DNA from: Pithys albifrons albifrons
Taxonomy: Eukaryota > Chordata > Aves > Passeriformes > Thamnophilidae
Direction of reading: 5' to 3'
Assembly (NCBI RefSeq): GCF_047495875.1
Contig: NC_092497.1
Span: forward strand, 29,579,889 to 29,643,888
Length of the DNA stretch: 64,000 bases
Below, piece by piece: positions 35,669 to 45,290 of this stretch. The position numbers and the translations under genes were made by a program. The notes under the pieces were generated by a model. It did no database searches. It was not told where the DNA came from and was given only the letters and a program-made list of their open reading frames with translations. The first letter of the stretch is position 1; each line of letters starts with the position of its first letter.

Positions 35669-35759
35669 TGTTTCATTGTATACATGTGCATATATATGTA
35701 TAGGTAAAAAGGGGGTTAATTTGGGAATGACTAGATGGAGTGGAATAAGGGGTGGATAA
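35669..35759 (+). other. Short 3' leader with purine tracts, no env
   Basis: Only about 90 bp lie between the integrase end and the 3' LTR, so no envelope gene can fit. A run AAAAAGGGGG is at 35706-35715, and AATAAGGGGTGGATAA abuts the LTR TG at 35760. The second is the more likely polypurine tract because of its position. Confidence 0.75.
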
Positions 35760-36386
35760 TGTCCTAGTTCAGCTGGAGGGACCAGCTAACCCTGTGTGGT
35801 GGTGATCAAACCTGTGTATTCCACCCCCTCTATTCATTCCCCAAGGACAATGGGCCATTAGCAGCAGCTGCCCAGGGAGCCATTATCACTTCACACCCAG
35901 CCTGAGGGGGGCGGAGCTGCTAATGGGCCATCAACAGCTCAACAACCCCTGGCTCCCAGAGTTAATCACCCATTGTGTGAGTCCCCGCCCAGGGGGAGGG
36001 ACTGAGTGCTCCCTGAGGGTACATAAGTGGTGGGTAAGAAGACCTCAGGACCTTCTCGTCGGATCCAGAGCAGCAGCAGGACCTCGACAGCAGGAGATCA
36101 CCGCTCTCGCCCAGACCACAGCCCTCGCCTGCACCAACAGGTTTTTCTTTTCCTTTTGCTCTGGACTTGGGGGAGCCACAGGGGTCTCAGCAGAAAGGCA
36201 AACAAACCCCCTTGGGTTTGTGCCCCAGGACACTGGGTTATACTGCTGGGGTATTATGAGTTGAAAGCAATTTCCCTTGTGTATCAGTGTTGTTATTGTA
36301 ATATTATTATTAAATTTTAGCTCTGACTTATAATCTCTCTCGTGGTGAGTTCATTTCCCCTGCTGGTTCACCTTCAAACCAGCACA
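35760..36386 (+). repeat. 3' LTR of the young provirus
   Basis: 627 bp, same length as the 5' copy, differing from it at 36091 and 36256 only. Its poly(A) signal ATTAAA is at 36309-36314 and is in sense with ADGRV1. Confidence 0.95.
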
Positions 36387-37010
36387 CAGAAATATAACAA
36401 TACTACACAACAGTATTTCGATAAACTACATTTTTTAATCGAAAAGAACATAACTAATCTAATGCTGTATAACTAAAATCATTATGTGTTTTAATTTACT
36501 TTGGTAGTTTTAAAAGAGCTTTTGGAAAATGCTTAATACTAACAAATGGAAACACATCAGTTACTATCAGGTGTTCTGAATTTTGAATTTGAGGGATCAA
36601 ATTAAAAGCTTTAACTAGTTGCTCAAATGTTCTGGTAACTGATCTTGATTCAGTCAGAGGAAATTGGTTGTTCTTATCTATTGCTGACTTCAACTTGTGG
36701 AGAGAAAAATAGAAACTTTTCCTTAGATTATTAAATGCTTACAACACTCTATAACCATTTAACAAAAGCTAAATTAACAGAGAATCAGTTCAACAAATTT
36801 CTTCTAGACTTCTTTGCTGGTCTCTGAATTGCTGGAGAAAGATACTGCATTCTGTCCTTGCATGATGTATTATAAAGCTGTGACTGGAAGGCATCAGGTG
36901 CTTGAGGCTCGTTGTCTCAAAAGGAAGCTGAGCTGATGGTTGTTAAAGTGAATTCGTTGAGGCTACTTGCTGTTTGCAACACTGACAGGCTTGCAGTTCG
37001 TCGGGGGTGT
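36387..37010 (-). other. AT-rich internal part of the minus-strand LTR element
   Basis: Non-coding as far as I can see. A 65-codon minus-strand open frame at 36693-36496 has no recognisable domain; it is listed here only because it lies inside the element and its residue composition is not low-complexity. Confidence 0.4.
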
Positions 37011-37017
37011 ATGCAAG

Positions 37018-37180
37018 AACTACAATTCTCAGGGCTCTTTGCGAGATCACTACAGTTCCCATATGACCTTGCAAGGAGCCGATGACGTAATGCAAATCTT
37101 TACCTGTCCAAACTACAACTCCCAGAATGCCTTGCGAGACTTGCGCATGACAGAACTAGCCGATGATCTAATGCGAGAAG
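37018..37180. promoter_or_regulatory. Promoter-like cluster: three ZNF143/STAF-type motifs, CRE-like and octamer sites
   Basis: ACTACAACTCCCAGAATGC at 37112-37130 is an excellent match to the vertebrate promoter motif bound by ZNF143 (STAF). Weaker copies lie at 37019 (ACTACAATTCTCAGGGC) and 37049 (ACTACAGTTCCCATATG). Each copy is followed by CTTTGCGAGA, CCTTGCAAGG or CCTTGCGAGA. A second repeated phrase AGCCGATGA..TAATGC occurs at 37078 and 37158. TGACGTAA (CRE-like) is at 37083-37090 and the octamer ATGCAAAT at 37090-37097. The sequence becomes CpG- and GC-rich just to the right (37200-37720). No initiation site can be proven from sequence. Confidence 0.55.
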
Positions 37181-37199
37181 CTCTCCCCCCTTTCTTTAG

Positions 37200-37740
37200 A
37201 GCCGGGGGGGGGGAACTTTTCCTCCCCGTTGGAGAAGAAGCGCCATGTTCGAATTGCATAGCACAAAATTCTTTTATAACGCAAGCTGGAGCGCGGCTGG
37301 AAAAAACACTTTTGCAGCGTTAGAGATGGAAACGAAGCAAAACAGAGTCAAGACAACCGTTTTCGGCAACTTTACAGCACTTTGCAGGCTGAAAAGGAAT
37401 ACGCAGAGCTCAGATGGTACAAACAAAGCCCATGTGGTGCGATGGGGCTATACTATTTTACTAATACAGAGCTTTTCTTTTTACTTCTCGTTCTGTGCTG
37501 TTTTTCTTTTTTGCGCCGATGCTGGGACCCTTGGCAGGGCAGCAGGGGCAAGCGGGAGCGGTGGGGGTGCAGCAATTCTTTACAGCGGCGGGAGCTGGAC
37601 TCGCGTGGCGGCGGCCAGGGGCGGGGGGCTGGGAACAGGGTCGCTGTCAGAGATTTCAGATGACTGCCAAGTTTCTTTCCTCCCCCGAGCCAGAGGCGAT
37701 GGCTGAAAAGCTGTTGCGGCTTTTTGCGTCTATGTAACAG
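37200..37740. other. GC-rich, CpG-containing segment within the element
   Basis: Compositionally unlike the surrounding AT-rich DNA. Includes a G10 run near 37206-37215, a YY1-like GCGCCATGTT at 37239-37248, and several CpG-rich blocks at 37515-37640. Open frames on both strands look like composition artefacts, without recognisable protein. Confidence 0.45.
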
Positions 37741-38136
37741 CTGCCAAGCCGCGACTGTTACCATCTTCACCACTTTATACTGCTTAAGGCAGTTTATGAC
37801 TTTTTGCTAGATTGGCTTTAAGTCCTTTGCCTCTTGGCTTTCATTACCAGTTTGTTTTTCTGTTCTTTTTTCAAGTTTATTGCTTACTTTCCACCTTTTT
37901 TGCCACTTCTAAGAGCAACGAGGCAATTCTGCTTTTTTAGTCCACTTAAGCCATACACCAGCCTTTTGGTGGACTCGGCAGCTCTCGCATAGCGAGGAAT
38001 TCTAAAACTTACTTTCGAGCTGCTTTGTTCTCCATTATGCGAGTTTACAGCTTACCGCACGTCCGGGGTGCCGGCCACGACCTTTGACGGCAACGACCTT
38101 TCCTCCCAACTTCTTCCTCTTCTCCAGGGGCACTCA
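37741..38136 (-). other. Leader region of the minus-strand element with a candidate splice donor
   Basis: On the minus strand the sequence downstream of the leader repeats contains a short frame ATGGAGAACAAAGCAGC beginning at 38035 that soon ends, overlapping a consensus 5' splice site AAAGTAAGT around 38014-38006. This is the place where a retroviral leader would carry its gag start and major donor, but no gag follows. Moderate confidence in the donor, low in any product. Confidence 0.4.
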
Positions 38137-38280
38137 CACGTCCAGCCGGGGCTGGATTCTGTGGGTCAGAGTCCTGCACGTCCAATTAACCGGATTCTGC
38201 GGGACAGAGTCCACACGTCTGGATTCTTCAGATTTTGCGGACTGGAATCGCACGTCTGGTCCTGCCAGATTTTGCGAACG
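38137..38280. repeat. Four degenerate ~37-40-bp repeats in the leader
   Basis: Units start with CACGTC at 38137, 38177, 38214 and 38251, and each contains a GGATTCT- or AGATTTTGCG-like block. Spacing is 40, 37 and 37 bp. The array sits immediately downstream of the primer site on the minus strand. Confidence 0.75.
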
Positions 38281-38287
38281 GCTAGCA

Positions 38288-38305
38288 ACCTGTTTTCGGG
38301 CGCCA
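38288..38305 (-). other. Primer-binding site of the minus-strand element
   Basis: On the minus strand TGGCGCCCGAAAACAGGT lies 2 nt after the 5' LTR end. The first 11 nt match the CCA-plus-acceptor end of tRNA-Lys(UUU). After that the match is only restored if two extra A are allowed, so the tRNA assignment is tentative. Confidence 0.65.
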
Positions 38306-38307
38306 GT

Positions 38308-38641
38308 TGTAATGGAGGGAGACGGGTTTGCGACCTGCTGAGACGACTTCACAGAAGTTACTGCAACAGGCCCCTTTATTCATACGCACACACACTAATA
38401 TACATCTTTAAGACTGTAACCTTCCGCAGGGTGATGACACTTTGGCACTGATTATTGGCTAACAATGTTGTTTATATTACAAAGCCCTTCATAATTGGCT
38501 GACCATGCACATCTGCTAAGAAAGTCGGCAGCAGCCATTTCTGATTTCATTAATTAGTTCTTAAGGCTATAGCACTAATTTACATAGGCAGTTCAGCATA
38601 TGGCTTGCTTTTTAGGTGAAATACCATATGAAATTCCAACA
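38308..38641 (-). repeat. 5' LTR of the minus-strand element
   Basis: 334 bp. On the minus strand it starts TGTTGGAATTTC and ends in ATTACA, with AATAAA at 38380-38375. Its TATA-like site is altered relative to the left LTR (TATATTAG in place of TATATAAG). Confidence 0.88.
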
Positions 38642-38647
38642 GATATT
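38642..38647. repeat. Target-site duplication GATATT (right copy)
   Basis: Exact match to 28405-28410. Confidence 0.9.
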
Positions 38648-38871
38648 AGGAAGAAATTTTTCACTGTGAGGGTGGTGACACACAGTATCAAGTTGTCCAG
38701 GGAGGTTATGGCTGCCCCCAACTCTGGCAGCGTTCAAGGCCGGGTTGGATAAGGCCTTAAGCAAGCTGGTCTAGTGGGACGTGTCCCTGCCCATGGCAGG
38801 GGGTTTGGGACTAAATGATCTTTAAGGTCCATTCCAACCGCTTAACATTCTATGAAATCATTCTGTGATCA
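38648..38871 (+). mobile_element. CR1 3' region, right part
   Basis: Continues the CR1 split at 28410: AGGAAGAAATTTTTCACTGT, GAGGGTGGTGACACAC, GGTCTAGTGGGACGTGTCCC, and ATGATCTTTAAGGTCCATTC, ending in TTCTATGAAATCATTCTGTG, the usual CR1 terminal octamer-like repeat. Confidence 0.92.
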
Positions 38872-41800
38872 AATCCATATTTCATATGAGTCTGTTTTTT
38901 ATTTTACCCTGAGAAACACTCTCTGTGAAAAGAGATCTCAAGTCCTCTCTTGAGGTTCTCTTTATTCTCTCTTTGCACAGACTGGGGTGAAGGAGGGGTG
39001 CAGGAAAATCAGCTATTACCTCAAGCCAGAAAGTGTGTGATTTTGATGACAGAGCCAAATTATGCCTGCACCTGGTCTTGTTCACCTACTTCTCTCCATT
39101 GATACAGAAGAACATCTAGTCTTTGTCATCATTTTTACCTATGTTTCCCTTTCTTGGGGAGCATACCTATCCAAAACAGTTTTAGCTTTCTGCTTTATAA
39201 GGAAGGCTTGTCTTCTGCTGTCTCTGAAGCGGTGGAAAGGCAGTAAATACCTATAGTAATTTTCATTAAAATCAATGGAAGCAGGGTGTGTAAAATGCTG
39301 AAAGTTCTTATGAATATTACTTAATAGCCAAGCCTGATATGCAAGACCTGTACTTCTGAGATAATCAATTATCTGGTAAAATTGCTTCTTGTAGGTTTGT
39401 ACACATCTGTTAATCTGGATGAAAAAAAAGCATTAAAAAATCTTGGTAAGGTGTTTGCTGGGGTCAGTTTTAACTAAGGGATGATTGAAAAAGGTGAGAT
39501 TTTGTTTGGTTTCTTACAGCACTGTGTGTCTGTAGTTCTCTAACTGGTTGCAGCATCCCCAAAAAATTTTCCAAATAGTCAGAGAATGCTGAAGTATGCA
39601 AACACCTTATTCCCACCAGTTTTGCCCAAAACACTCAAGCAGAAGATATGAAAAATAATTATATCAGTTACCCACAACCATTTGATTCCCTCCAAGACAG
39701 AGTTTTTTGAAGGTTCCTTGAATTTATGGCTTTTAAAGTTTCACAGTTCACATTGGACTTTTATATGACCCTACAGTGAAATGTGTCTAAATAAAGTCTA
39801 TCCAATTCCTCAGTCAAACATCAAAGTAACAAGAAATAAAGAGACAATGGTAAGCAAAGAAAGGTTAAGACACTGAAAGAATTACTTAAAGGGGAAAAAT
39901 GTTGTTATAACAGTAACTTCTAACTGCACTTTTTGAGATTTTCTGTAATAGCATGTAACAGTTCAAAAAGAAACACAAAGTTGGCCTCCCTCTTTTGACT
40001 CTTCCTGTACATCAATGCCTACTTTAATTTCCCTGTTTCTTTTATCTCTGTGTATTTATCAATAATACATGTAAGCGGAAATTACTGCTTTAACCAAAAA
40101 TTAGCTTTCAGCTTGCCTTCAGATACAACAAGAGAATTAACTGATTTGAGACTGTTAGTCGGGGAATCTCTTGAACTAGATGTAGAGGTAACAAAGTCTT
40201 TTTCATCCACTTTTTTTTATCTTTCTCTATTTCAGAAAGAACTGAAAGCAGTAGTGGGCTTAGATTGTAAGATGTGAGCTAAAAGTGTTTGCTCCAGAAA
40301 GCAAGTATGAGAGTAAATGTTTGAAAATTTTTCTAAAGCTGTTTAAAGGTTCAAGCAAAGAAAGGTGGTGGAGGGAGGGGTCCTTCAGGGAATTTTTCTC
40401 TCCCTACCATGACAAAGGTTTTGGGAGTTGAAGAGCCAGGACCAAGAACAAAGTTGTGGTTGACAACTCTAGATTCCAACTTAATGGTGGAACAGAGGTG
40501 AGGAACAGACCCCCAGCACCTGGGAGGGGAAGAGGCTTTTCCTGGGTGCTGTCTCCAGTTTGCTTTGGACAGCTGCAGGGACTATAAGCCACCATTTGCT
40601 CAGCTGGTGAGAGCTCCTTCCGGCTCTGCTCTTTGCCTTCTCCTCTCTATCCCTGAGCTTCAGAGAAAGAGTGAGGAGGGTCATGGCTGCTTTGGGATAT
40701 GCTGAAGACCTTTTTCTTCCTGGGGATCGCCTTTGACTGCAAGGAGATTTCTGGGAGCTACCATCACCTCTCAACTTCTTTCTTTCAACAAAGGACAAGA
40801 GAGTGCTCTTTCCCACAGAAAAGGCTTCATCCTGCCCTGACATGAGTCATACAGCCTCTTGTCCCTGCCTCCCTGGGAAAAGACTGAGAACTGACCTTGC
40901 AGCCAGCCAAGATGTGACAGTGCCACTGTATGTAAATATAATTACACAGTGAGGAAATTACAGGGGTTTGTAGGTTGTTGGTGCAGGGGGAGTAGTTTGC
41001 ACTGGTCTGTTCATAGTTTATATCTATATATACAGTAGTTAAGAACAGTTATCATTCTTATATACATTTTCTAATTAAAGTTCTTTTTAAATGTAATAAG
41101 GGGTGTAGTGGTTATTGAGGAGTCCCCTCCTCTAGTCTTGGTAAGCACTTTGGTTCTCTTAAACTAGGGCAAAAGCACACGTGTATATTCATGACCTCTG
41201 ACGTTTCTGGGTTCTTACAGACAATACATCAGAAAAACACCTGAAAGAATAACCTTACTGTGTTTGGTCTTGCTGTTTATTCCTTTCTAATGTAAGGTTC
41301 ATCAATGAACAAATAGTCTGTTTTTCATGGTGTGTGATCTGACTGCCTTCTGCTACCAGAGTGGTCTTCCATGTAGGACAAAGCACAAGAAGAACCTAAT
41401 GCAAAGAGGACCTCAAGGAATACTGTCTCCAATTTCTGTTGCCCACACAGGAAATAAAAACAAAAAAGAAAGGCAGAGGGGAAAACATCCATAGGCCAAG
41501 AAATGGGGCAGGGAAGGGGAACAATGTGGTGGCAGTCTGCTTTGTCAGTTCTTGGCTGTTCTTAGCCTCCTCCCATCATGTGTGGTTAGTGAGACTTGAT
41601 GAATCTGACAGTGCTCTGTAATGAGGGGCTGCAGCCAGAGCTGTACGGGGGCAGGGAGGGGGAGGGGGGGGGGGGGGGGAATTGCAAGCTGTGTGCTGGT
41701 TCTGCCATGATTGGTGGTTGCCATCCACTTATCCCACCGTTTGTACCTTTGGTCTTGGACTCAGTATTTCTTTCTTTCTGCGCTAAATTGAAATACAAAA

Positions 41801-44800
41801 ATAGGGCTTTTTTAATATTTTCAGGATGACTACATTGGAAGGAAGTGAGGGAATCTTATTCCAGCCCAATCTGCATATCTAGCAAATTCAGCTAAGCATG
41901 TGTATTTTCAATAAATCCTCAAGCTGAGCACCTGTCTTAAAATTTGAATATGTGCTCCTAAAACCAACAACAACAACCCACCAAAAAAGTCACACTCCCC
42001 CAAAAAAAGAAAAAAAACCCAAAAATAAAAACGCCCAAAACCTTTTCCTCTATTGACAGTGCTGAAAACCAAAATACAAACGGCAGTTGTGTGGGCGTAG
42101 CTACAAGTGTGTTGAGTGCTATGCAAAATATCTAGAGTAATTCCTGACTATGCAAGCAAATCTGACATTTAAAGATCTGACACAGTGTGTGAACCTTTTA
42201 GGTAAGCCTTATCCAAGGCTAAATCTGGGCTGAGTGCAGTTTGCCAAAAAGAAATTTATGGCTTTGGCTTTGGGTAGAAGTTACAAGATTCAGCATGGTG
42301 TTGGCAGAGCTGGCTTTGTGTAAAGAGAAACTTGGCAGTTTAGACTAAAGTTTCCTGTGTTACATTAATATTAGTAAAACTTATTCATAATTCTGAAAGC
42401 ACAGTATTTTTTTCATTATTACAGAATATACATGTCACCTCTTTATCTGTGGAATTAAAACTTCACTAAAAAAGGGGGAAAAAAAGAAAGCACTCAAAAT
42501 AACTGTCACTTAGGGCAAACCTGAAAATGCATTTAATGGTAGATATATGAATTATTCTTTTTCATCATTCCATGTTTGATGGTGGCTTTTGTGCTTGTGT
42601 GTGTATGTGGTGGCAGTTGGCTGGTCCAACAAGTGTTGCCTGTCAAGATGATATGAGTTTTGAAGTCCTCAATGGCATGTATTTATCCCAAATTATATTT
42701 ATTATTGATTTTTGGGTTTGATGCAAATTTTTAGGTCTTCACCTGTAACTGATACAAGTCTTTTCCTACAGAGCAAAATGGGGAGTAAATACCACAGGAA
42801 GTAAAGTACAGATAAGCAGTAAATGTTCACAATAGAAACTGTGATAAGATAAATTGTACAACTAGTAAGAATTACAATAGCTTCATGAAAACTGGTGCTT
42901 AATGGCAAACAGTCAAACCCTTGATGACAGTCCAAAGTCGACTTACTGAGTGTAATCACCAGTTGGTGGGGTTGCACTGCTAAGGACAGGGTTTTACAAC
43001 AGTCACTTTGAATTCTAAAAAAATTAATTAGATTAAAACAGAAGGATCTGATTTATATTTCAAAGGTTAATACTACTGGAGAGCCGTAAGTTGGAGAGGT
43101 TAAGTGATGGCTTGAGAGGGCACTTCTGACAAAACAATAAAAAGATCTTCAAGATGTTCTCAATATAATATATGATTGAAGAAGATATGGCAAAAGTAAA
43201 ATGTATGTTAAAGACTGCTTTTTGATATCTAGGCATGCACAAAATGCCATGTTTGCAATTCATCATAATTATCTCTGAAAACAAGGAAGGAAAGGAAGCA
43301 GGAAAGGAAGGAAAGCTTTCCCTGCAGAAGGCAACAGAGAATTATATGTTTTGTATTTGCCACGTGGTCCACATTATTAATACTATTGCATGTATGAATA
43401 TTCATTTCCATGCCTAATCAAAAAAATATTAGGAAAATACGTTATCAAATATATATCATGCATTGTACAATGGCCCTGATTAGGATTTGTTCAATATGAT
43501 TCTTTTAATTTTGTAAGTGACTTTTTGCTGTGCAGATACTAGCTTTTGAATGTGGTGAAATGTGCAAATTACCTGAATTAATCAGAGTGGTAATTTTGCC
43601 AAAAGCAGTAGGTGCTTGTTATGCAAATATGGATTAATCCACTGCAGTCTTTGACTGACCAGTGATGGAAAACTACTTCAGAAAACTGAAGTCCACAACA
43701 TAAGAACTTCCAGTAAGTCAATGAAATCCCTAGGGAAGTTCACAAGAAGTCAGCCAAGGCATTGAGCTGTATGCCACGAGGAGCGGCAGCAGCATCCCTG
43801 GCCATCAACAGCCACCTGGCAGAAACAGCCTGACCATTAAATTTACAAGCAAAGGACTTCCTAGGACTGGTTGCCAAGAGTAAATTGGTGTAATCCAGAC
43901 AGAGAATAAGATTAAATCTCACCCTTATAAAATTAAAAATATGGAAGTGAAACTAACCAAAGCATAAACCAGCATGTAGAAATTACTTTAGAGAAATGAC
44001 AAAGCCTCAAAAGCTGATCCAAGTATAGACAACTTTTCTGTTGTCAGAGACACCTATTTCTGTGATTTATTGGAGAGGGTTTACCAGGTGGCACCAATAA
44101 AGGTGTAACTGTGAAAATAGTAGTGATTTTATAACCACAGTGACCTAAGGATCAGGATGAACCATTTCTGGTAACTGAGGTCTTTTTGTGGTGTAACTCA
44201 AGGTGCCAGCTTTCTTCAGAAGCCTGGATTCACTTAAAATATTCTCCTTTGTAAAAACAATTTTTAATGATACAGTCATGTGACAATAGTTAGCAAATAA
44301 AAGTTTCAAAATTAAAATAGGAACTCAAAGAGTGTCTTTCTGGAGTACACACAATTTTTGTTAGTCCTGATACATACCCTGAAGTGGGTTGAGTAGCTGT
44401 TAAAATCAAGTGTTGAAATTACTTTGCTTTCCCAAAAGTCCATTTAAGATACTTTAGTTTTATAGATAGAAATTCCATTCTCTAAAACAGATGACATTAT
44501 CTGAATCCCCTTCTCCTTGGAAAAACAAATTTTGCAGATTCAGGGTGGGGTATCCCAGACATAGTTAAAATACTTGTGGGAGAAGTATTATGTTTATTCA
44601 TTTTTTAAAATTATCTAATGCTTTGGTGTGTTTGTGTTTATTAGAACAATGCTAAAATTATGGAATACAGCGGGCACCTTGGTTTTCTCTCCATATGTAA
44701 AAAGGAGATGATGAAGAGGTTTTTTGATTACCTACAGTCTGCCTACAGTCTATTGTATCCTTTCTCATTACTAATAACAGAGTGAATTTTTAAATTTAAA

Positions 44801-44989
44801 CATGCTGTAGTGTCAGCGCAGTAAGTTGAAACATGCAGAGTTAGAGGACACAGAGACAGAGAGACTCTGAGTGTCAGATATGTAAGGAAGGTTTTCTATG
44901 GATCAGTCCTCCAGGTCTGCATGGGGTCTCATGAAGTGTGGAAAGTCTTCTGTCATTTTACTGACAGCTGTGGAAGTCTATCTTAAATT
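38872..44989. other. ADGRV1 intron, no gene seen; possible old LTR remnant
   Basis: Mostly AT-rich non-coding sequence. Around 40400-41190 a GC-richer block is followed by a TATATATA-like stretch and ATTAAAG (41075-41081), which looks like the order of an old avian LTR. I could not delimit its ends or find a second copy, so I do not call it separately. Confidence 0.4.
41646..41680 (+). other. Long G-run, potential G-quadruplex
   Basis: GGGGG, GGG and GGGGG runs are followed by an uninterrupted G run of about 16, interrupted earlier only by CA, A and A. Meets the intramolecular quadruplex pattern. The long homopolymer is also prone to sequencing length error. Confidence 0.6.
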
Positions 44990-45290
44990 TACTATCTTCT
45001 TGTAGTACCACTCAGAATACATTAGGTGAATCCCCCTCACTTCATGTACCAGGAAAATCATCCCTTCTTCCCCAGTAGAAAAATTTCCAGTCTCTTTGGG
45101 CAACTTGTTCCAAAGTTTAATTACCACTACCCTCCCACACCCCCCCATTAAATATGTTTTTCTTAGATCAAGTAGGAACCTTCCTTGTTTTGACTTATGA
45201 CCACTGTTTCCCATTCTCTTGACATGACCCTCTGACTTCTCCATAAATACCTAGAGCATAACCTAGAGCAGCAAAAAGGCTTTTCCCACG
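44990..45290 (-). mobile_element. Old CR1-like 3' region
   Basis: The minus strand contains phrases equivalent to the CR1 3' part: AACAAGGAAGGTTCCTACTT, ATCTAAGAAAAACATATTTA, and TTTGGAACAAGTTGCCCAAA, followed by GAGACTGG. Divergence is strong. It may belong to an old CR1 subfamily. Confidence 0.6.

Larger units (their letters stand above)
29630..36386 (+). mobile_element. Young env-less endogenous retrovirus (ERVL-like), nested
   Basis: A 6757-bp provirus with identical-length LTRs (627 bp), primer site, gag, protease, reverse transcriptase, RNase H, integrase, and a purine tract beside the 3' LTR. Only about 90 bp separate the end of the integrase-like frame from the 3' LTR, so there is no env. 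The flanks read CATAA before and CAGAA after, a possible 5-bp target duplication with one mismatch. The bases ATAA also precede the 3' LTR inside the provirus, so the exact edge is uncertain by a few bases. Lack of env, a YIDD polymerase box and a 5-bp duplication suggest class III/ERVL-like, but the tRNA-Lys primer site does not follow the ERVL name. It lies in sense with ADGRV1. Confidence 0.93.
28411..38641 (-). mobile_element. Minus-strand LTR element without gag/pol, interrupted by a younger provirus
   Basis: Direct LTRs lie at 28411-28745 (335 bp, the 3' LTR) and 38308-38641 (334 bp, the 5' LTR). Orientation is minus: on that strand the LTR begins TGTTGGAAT and ends in ACA, a polypurine tract precedes the left LTR, and a primer-binding site follows the right LTR. 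Removing the nested provirus (29630-36386) leaves about 3.47 kb, of which about 2.8 kb is internal. I recognise no gag, protease, RT or integrase there. The 3' internal part (28746-29629) is AT-rich with TTAAC-rich degenerate repeats at 29420-29580. The 5' internal part (36387-38307) is partly CpG-containing and promoter-like. It must have been mobilised in trans if it is a non-autonomous family. Confidence 0.85.

Noticed and set aside
35429..35759. Env remnant after integrase
   Set aside because: The frame is the integrase C-terminal domain and the remaining ~90 bp cannot hold an env.
37245..37773. Plus- and minus-strand frames in the CpG-rich part of the LTR element
   Set aside because: No recognisable protein; open because of GC-rich composition. 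The region is more convincing as regulatory DNA.
40400..41190. Solo LTR of an old avian ERV
   Set aside because: Order of elements (GC-rich block, TATA-like stretch, ATTAAA) is suggestive, but I could not fix TG/CA ends, a target duplication or a second copy.
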